Shown one piece after another: positions 63,380 through 64,000 of a stretch of DNA of 64,000 nt. The stretch lies in the NCBI RefSeq assembly GCF_003096815.1, contig NZ_QENY01000007.1, positions 62,001-126,000 of the forward strand. Direction: 5' to 3'. This stretch comes from Hallella colorans. Lineage in GTDB: Bacteria > Bacteroidota > Bacteroidia > Bacteroidales > Bacteroidaceae. Position 1 is the first letter of the stretch, and each line of letters opens with the position of its first letter. The notes under the pieces were generated by a model that was not told the DNA's origin, searched no databases, and saw only the letters and a list, made by a program, of their open reading frames with translations. Both the position numbers and the translations under genes were made by a program.

Positions 63380-64000
63380 TCAATAGTTGCGCGCGGCCAG
63401 CTGATAGAAGCTCTGTGGATGATTGCAGACTGGGCAAATCTCTGGTGCGTTCTTACCCACTATGATGTGCCCACAGTTACGGCACTGCCATATACTGTCT
63501 CCATCACGCGAGAACACTATTTTGTCTTCTATATTTTTCAAAAGTTTACGGTAACGCTCCTCGTGTTTCTTCTCAATTTCACCTACGCCACGAAACTTAG
63601 CGGCAATGCCAGTAAATCCTTCGGCCTTGGCTTCCTCTGCCATGCGAACGTACATATCTGTCCACTCAAAGTTCTCGCCAGCAGCAGCGTCGGCAAGATT
63701 GTCTGTGGTAGTAGGAATGTCGCCATCATGCAGAAACTTGAACCACAATTTAGCATGCTCTTTTTCATTATTAGCTGTCTCCATGAAAAGATCAGCTATC
63801 TGTTCGTAACCATCTTTCTTTGCCTTGGAAGCATAGTACTGATATTTGGTGTGAGCTTGGCTCTCACCCGCAAAAGCAGCCATAAGGTTAGCCTCTGTCT
63901 TGGTGCCTTTCAACGCTTTTGAGCAAAACTCCTCGAATCGTTCCGCCTTGACATGGCATATAGGACATTCTTTTGGCGCTTTTTCTCCTTCGTAAATGTA
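63380..64000 (-). CDS. rbr: Rubrerythrin with rubredoxin-like domains on both sides (partial)
   Basis: A diiron peroxidase of oxidative-stress defence. The ferritin-like domain is visible ([20 protein letters not shown] ... [14 protein letters not shown] ... [17 protein letters not shown]) with ExxH ligands. The C-terminal rubredoxin domain has CRNCG and CPVCN. Reading on past the TTG at 63911-63913, the frame stays open to the window edge and encodes [20 protein letters not shown], which looks like the end of another rubredoxin-like domain. The gene is therefore cut by the edge and the N-terminus is missing. The two-rubredoxin layout is unusual. Confidence 0.88.
   Translation of the reverse strand, partial: YIYEGEKAPKECPICHVKAERFEEFCSKALKGTKTEANLMAAFAGESQAHTKYQYYASKAKKDGYEQIADLFMETANNEKEHAKLWFKFLHDGDIPTTTDNLADAAAGENFEWTDMYVRMAEEAKAEGFTGIAAKFRGVGEIEKKHEERYRKLLKNIEDKIVFSRDGDSIWQCRNCGHIIVGKNAPEICPVCNHPQSFYQLAARNY

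Overview
The window is chromosomal DNA of a Bacteroidales bacterium, most likely a Prevotellaceae member (Prevotella in the broad sense). Evidence: Bacteroidetes-type -7 promoter boxes (TAnnTTTG), a SusC/SusD pair, the lpxC/fabZ gene fusion, class III fructose-1,6-bisphosphatase, DUF4835, DUF4861, DUF4738 and DUF3127 proteins, and the lpxD-lpxC/fabZ-lpxA order. About 50 genes are recognisable. I saw no rRNA, tRNA, insertion sequence, prophage or CRISPR array. The last gene (rubrerythrin) runs off the right edge.

Layout. 0-2.3 kb: metY (minus), then rplU-rpmA with a terminator. 2.4-7.5 kb: an isolated SusD/SusC pair. 8.1-12.6 kb: a YhcC-like radical SAM protein divergent from a DPP IV peptidase and a DUF4861 protein. 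12.8-16.7 kb (minus): PqqD-like protein, S24/S26 peptidase, HPr-kinase-like ATPase, a small secreted protein and a degenerate trypsin-TPR protein. 16.8-22 kb: recN, DUF4835, a DEDDh exonuclease and dnaN, with a divergent DUF3127 protein. 23-31.5 kb (minus): fbp, two glycosyltransferase-type genes, lysC, an FtsE-like ATPase, an FHA protein and an HU/SPOR protein. 31.9-36.4 kb: DUF4738 lipoprotein, zinc-ribbon protein, GH25 lysozyme and Mrp ATPase. 36.6-39.1 kb: GH115. 39.3-44.2 kb (minus): an operon with MATE transporter, cytidylate-kinase-like protein, an orphan sigma-region-4-like protein, and a 3-amino-3,6-dideoxyhexose module (FdtA-like isomerase, acyltransferase, aminotransferase). 44.3-49.4 kb (plus): S8 peptidase, xseA, xseB, ilvE, trmB. 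50-54 kb (plus): a small secreted protein, L,D-transpeptidase, and an ECF sigma factor with a membrane protein and a Spy/CpxP-like protein. 54-62.7 kb (minus): Pif1/RecD-like helicase, PBP1A, miaA and the lipid A genes. 63.4-64 kb: rubrerythrin.

The most striking structure not explained by genes is a family of degenerate 22-bp tandem repeats in four gene-free gaps (7875-7984, 22468-22577, 34983-35092, 49636-49767). Each array has five or six units in strict 22-bp register and the same orientation. The common pattern is G[AT]TTRRGKNYTAAWSG plus six loosely conserved bases. Two of the arrays also share a 41-bp head block followed by a T-rich linker of 62 or 63 bp. I do not recognise this element. 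The best protein-level candidate for an undescribed system is the PqqD / S26 peptidase / HPr-kinase-like cluster at 12.8-14.5 kb, which has the chaperone, protease and kinase parts seen in peptide-modification loci but no visible precursor.
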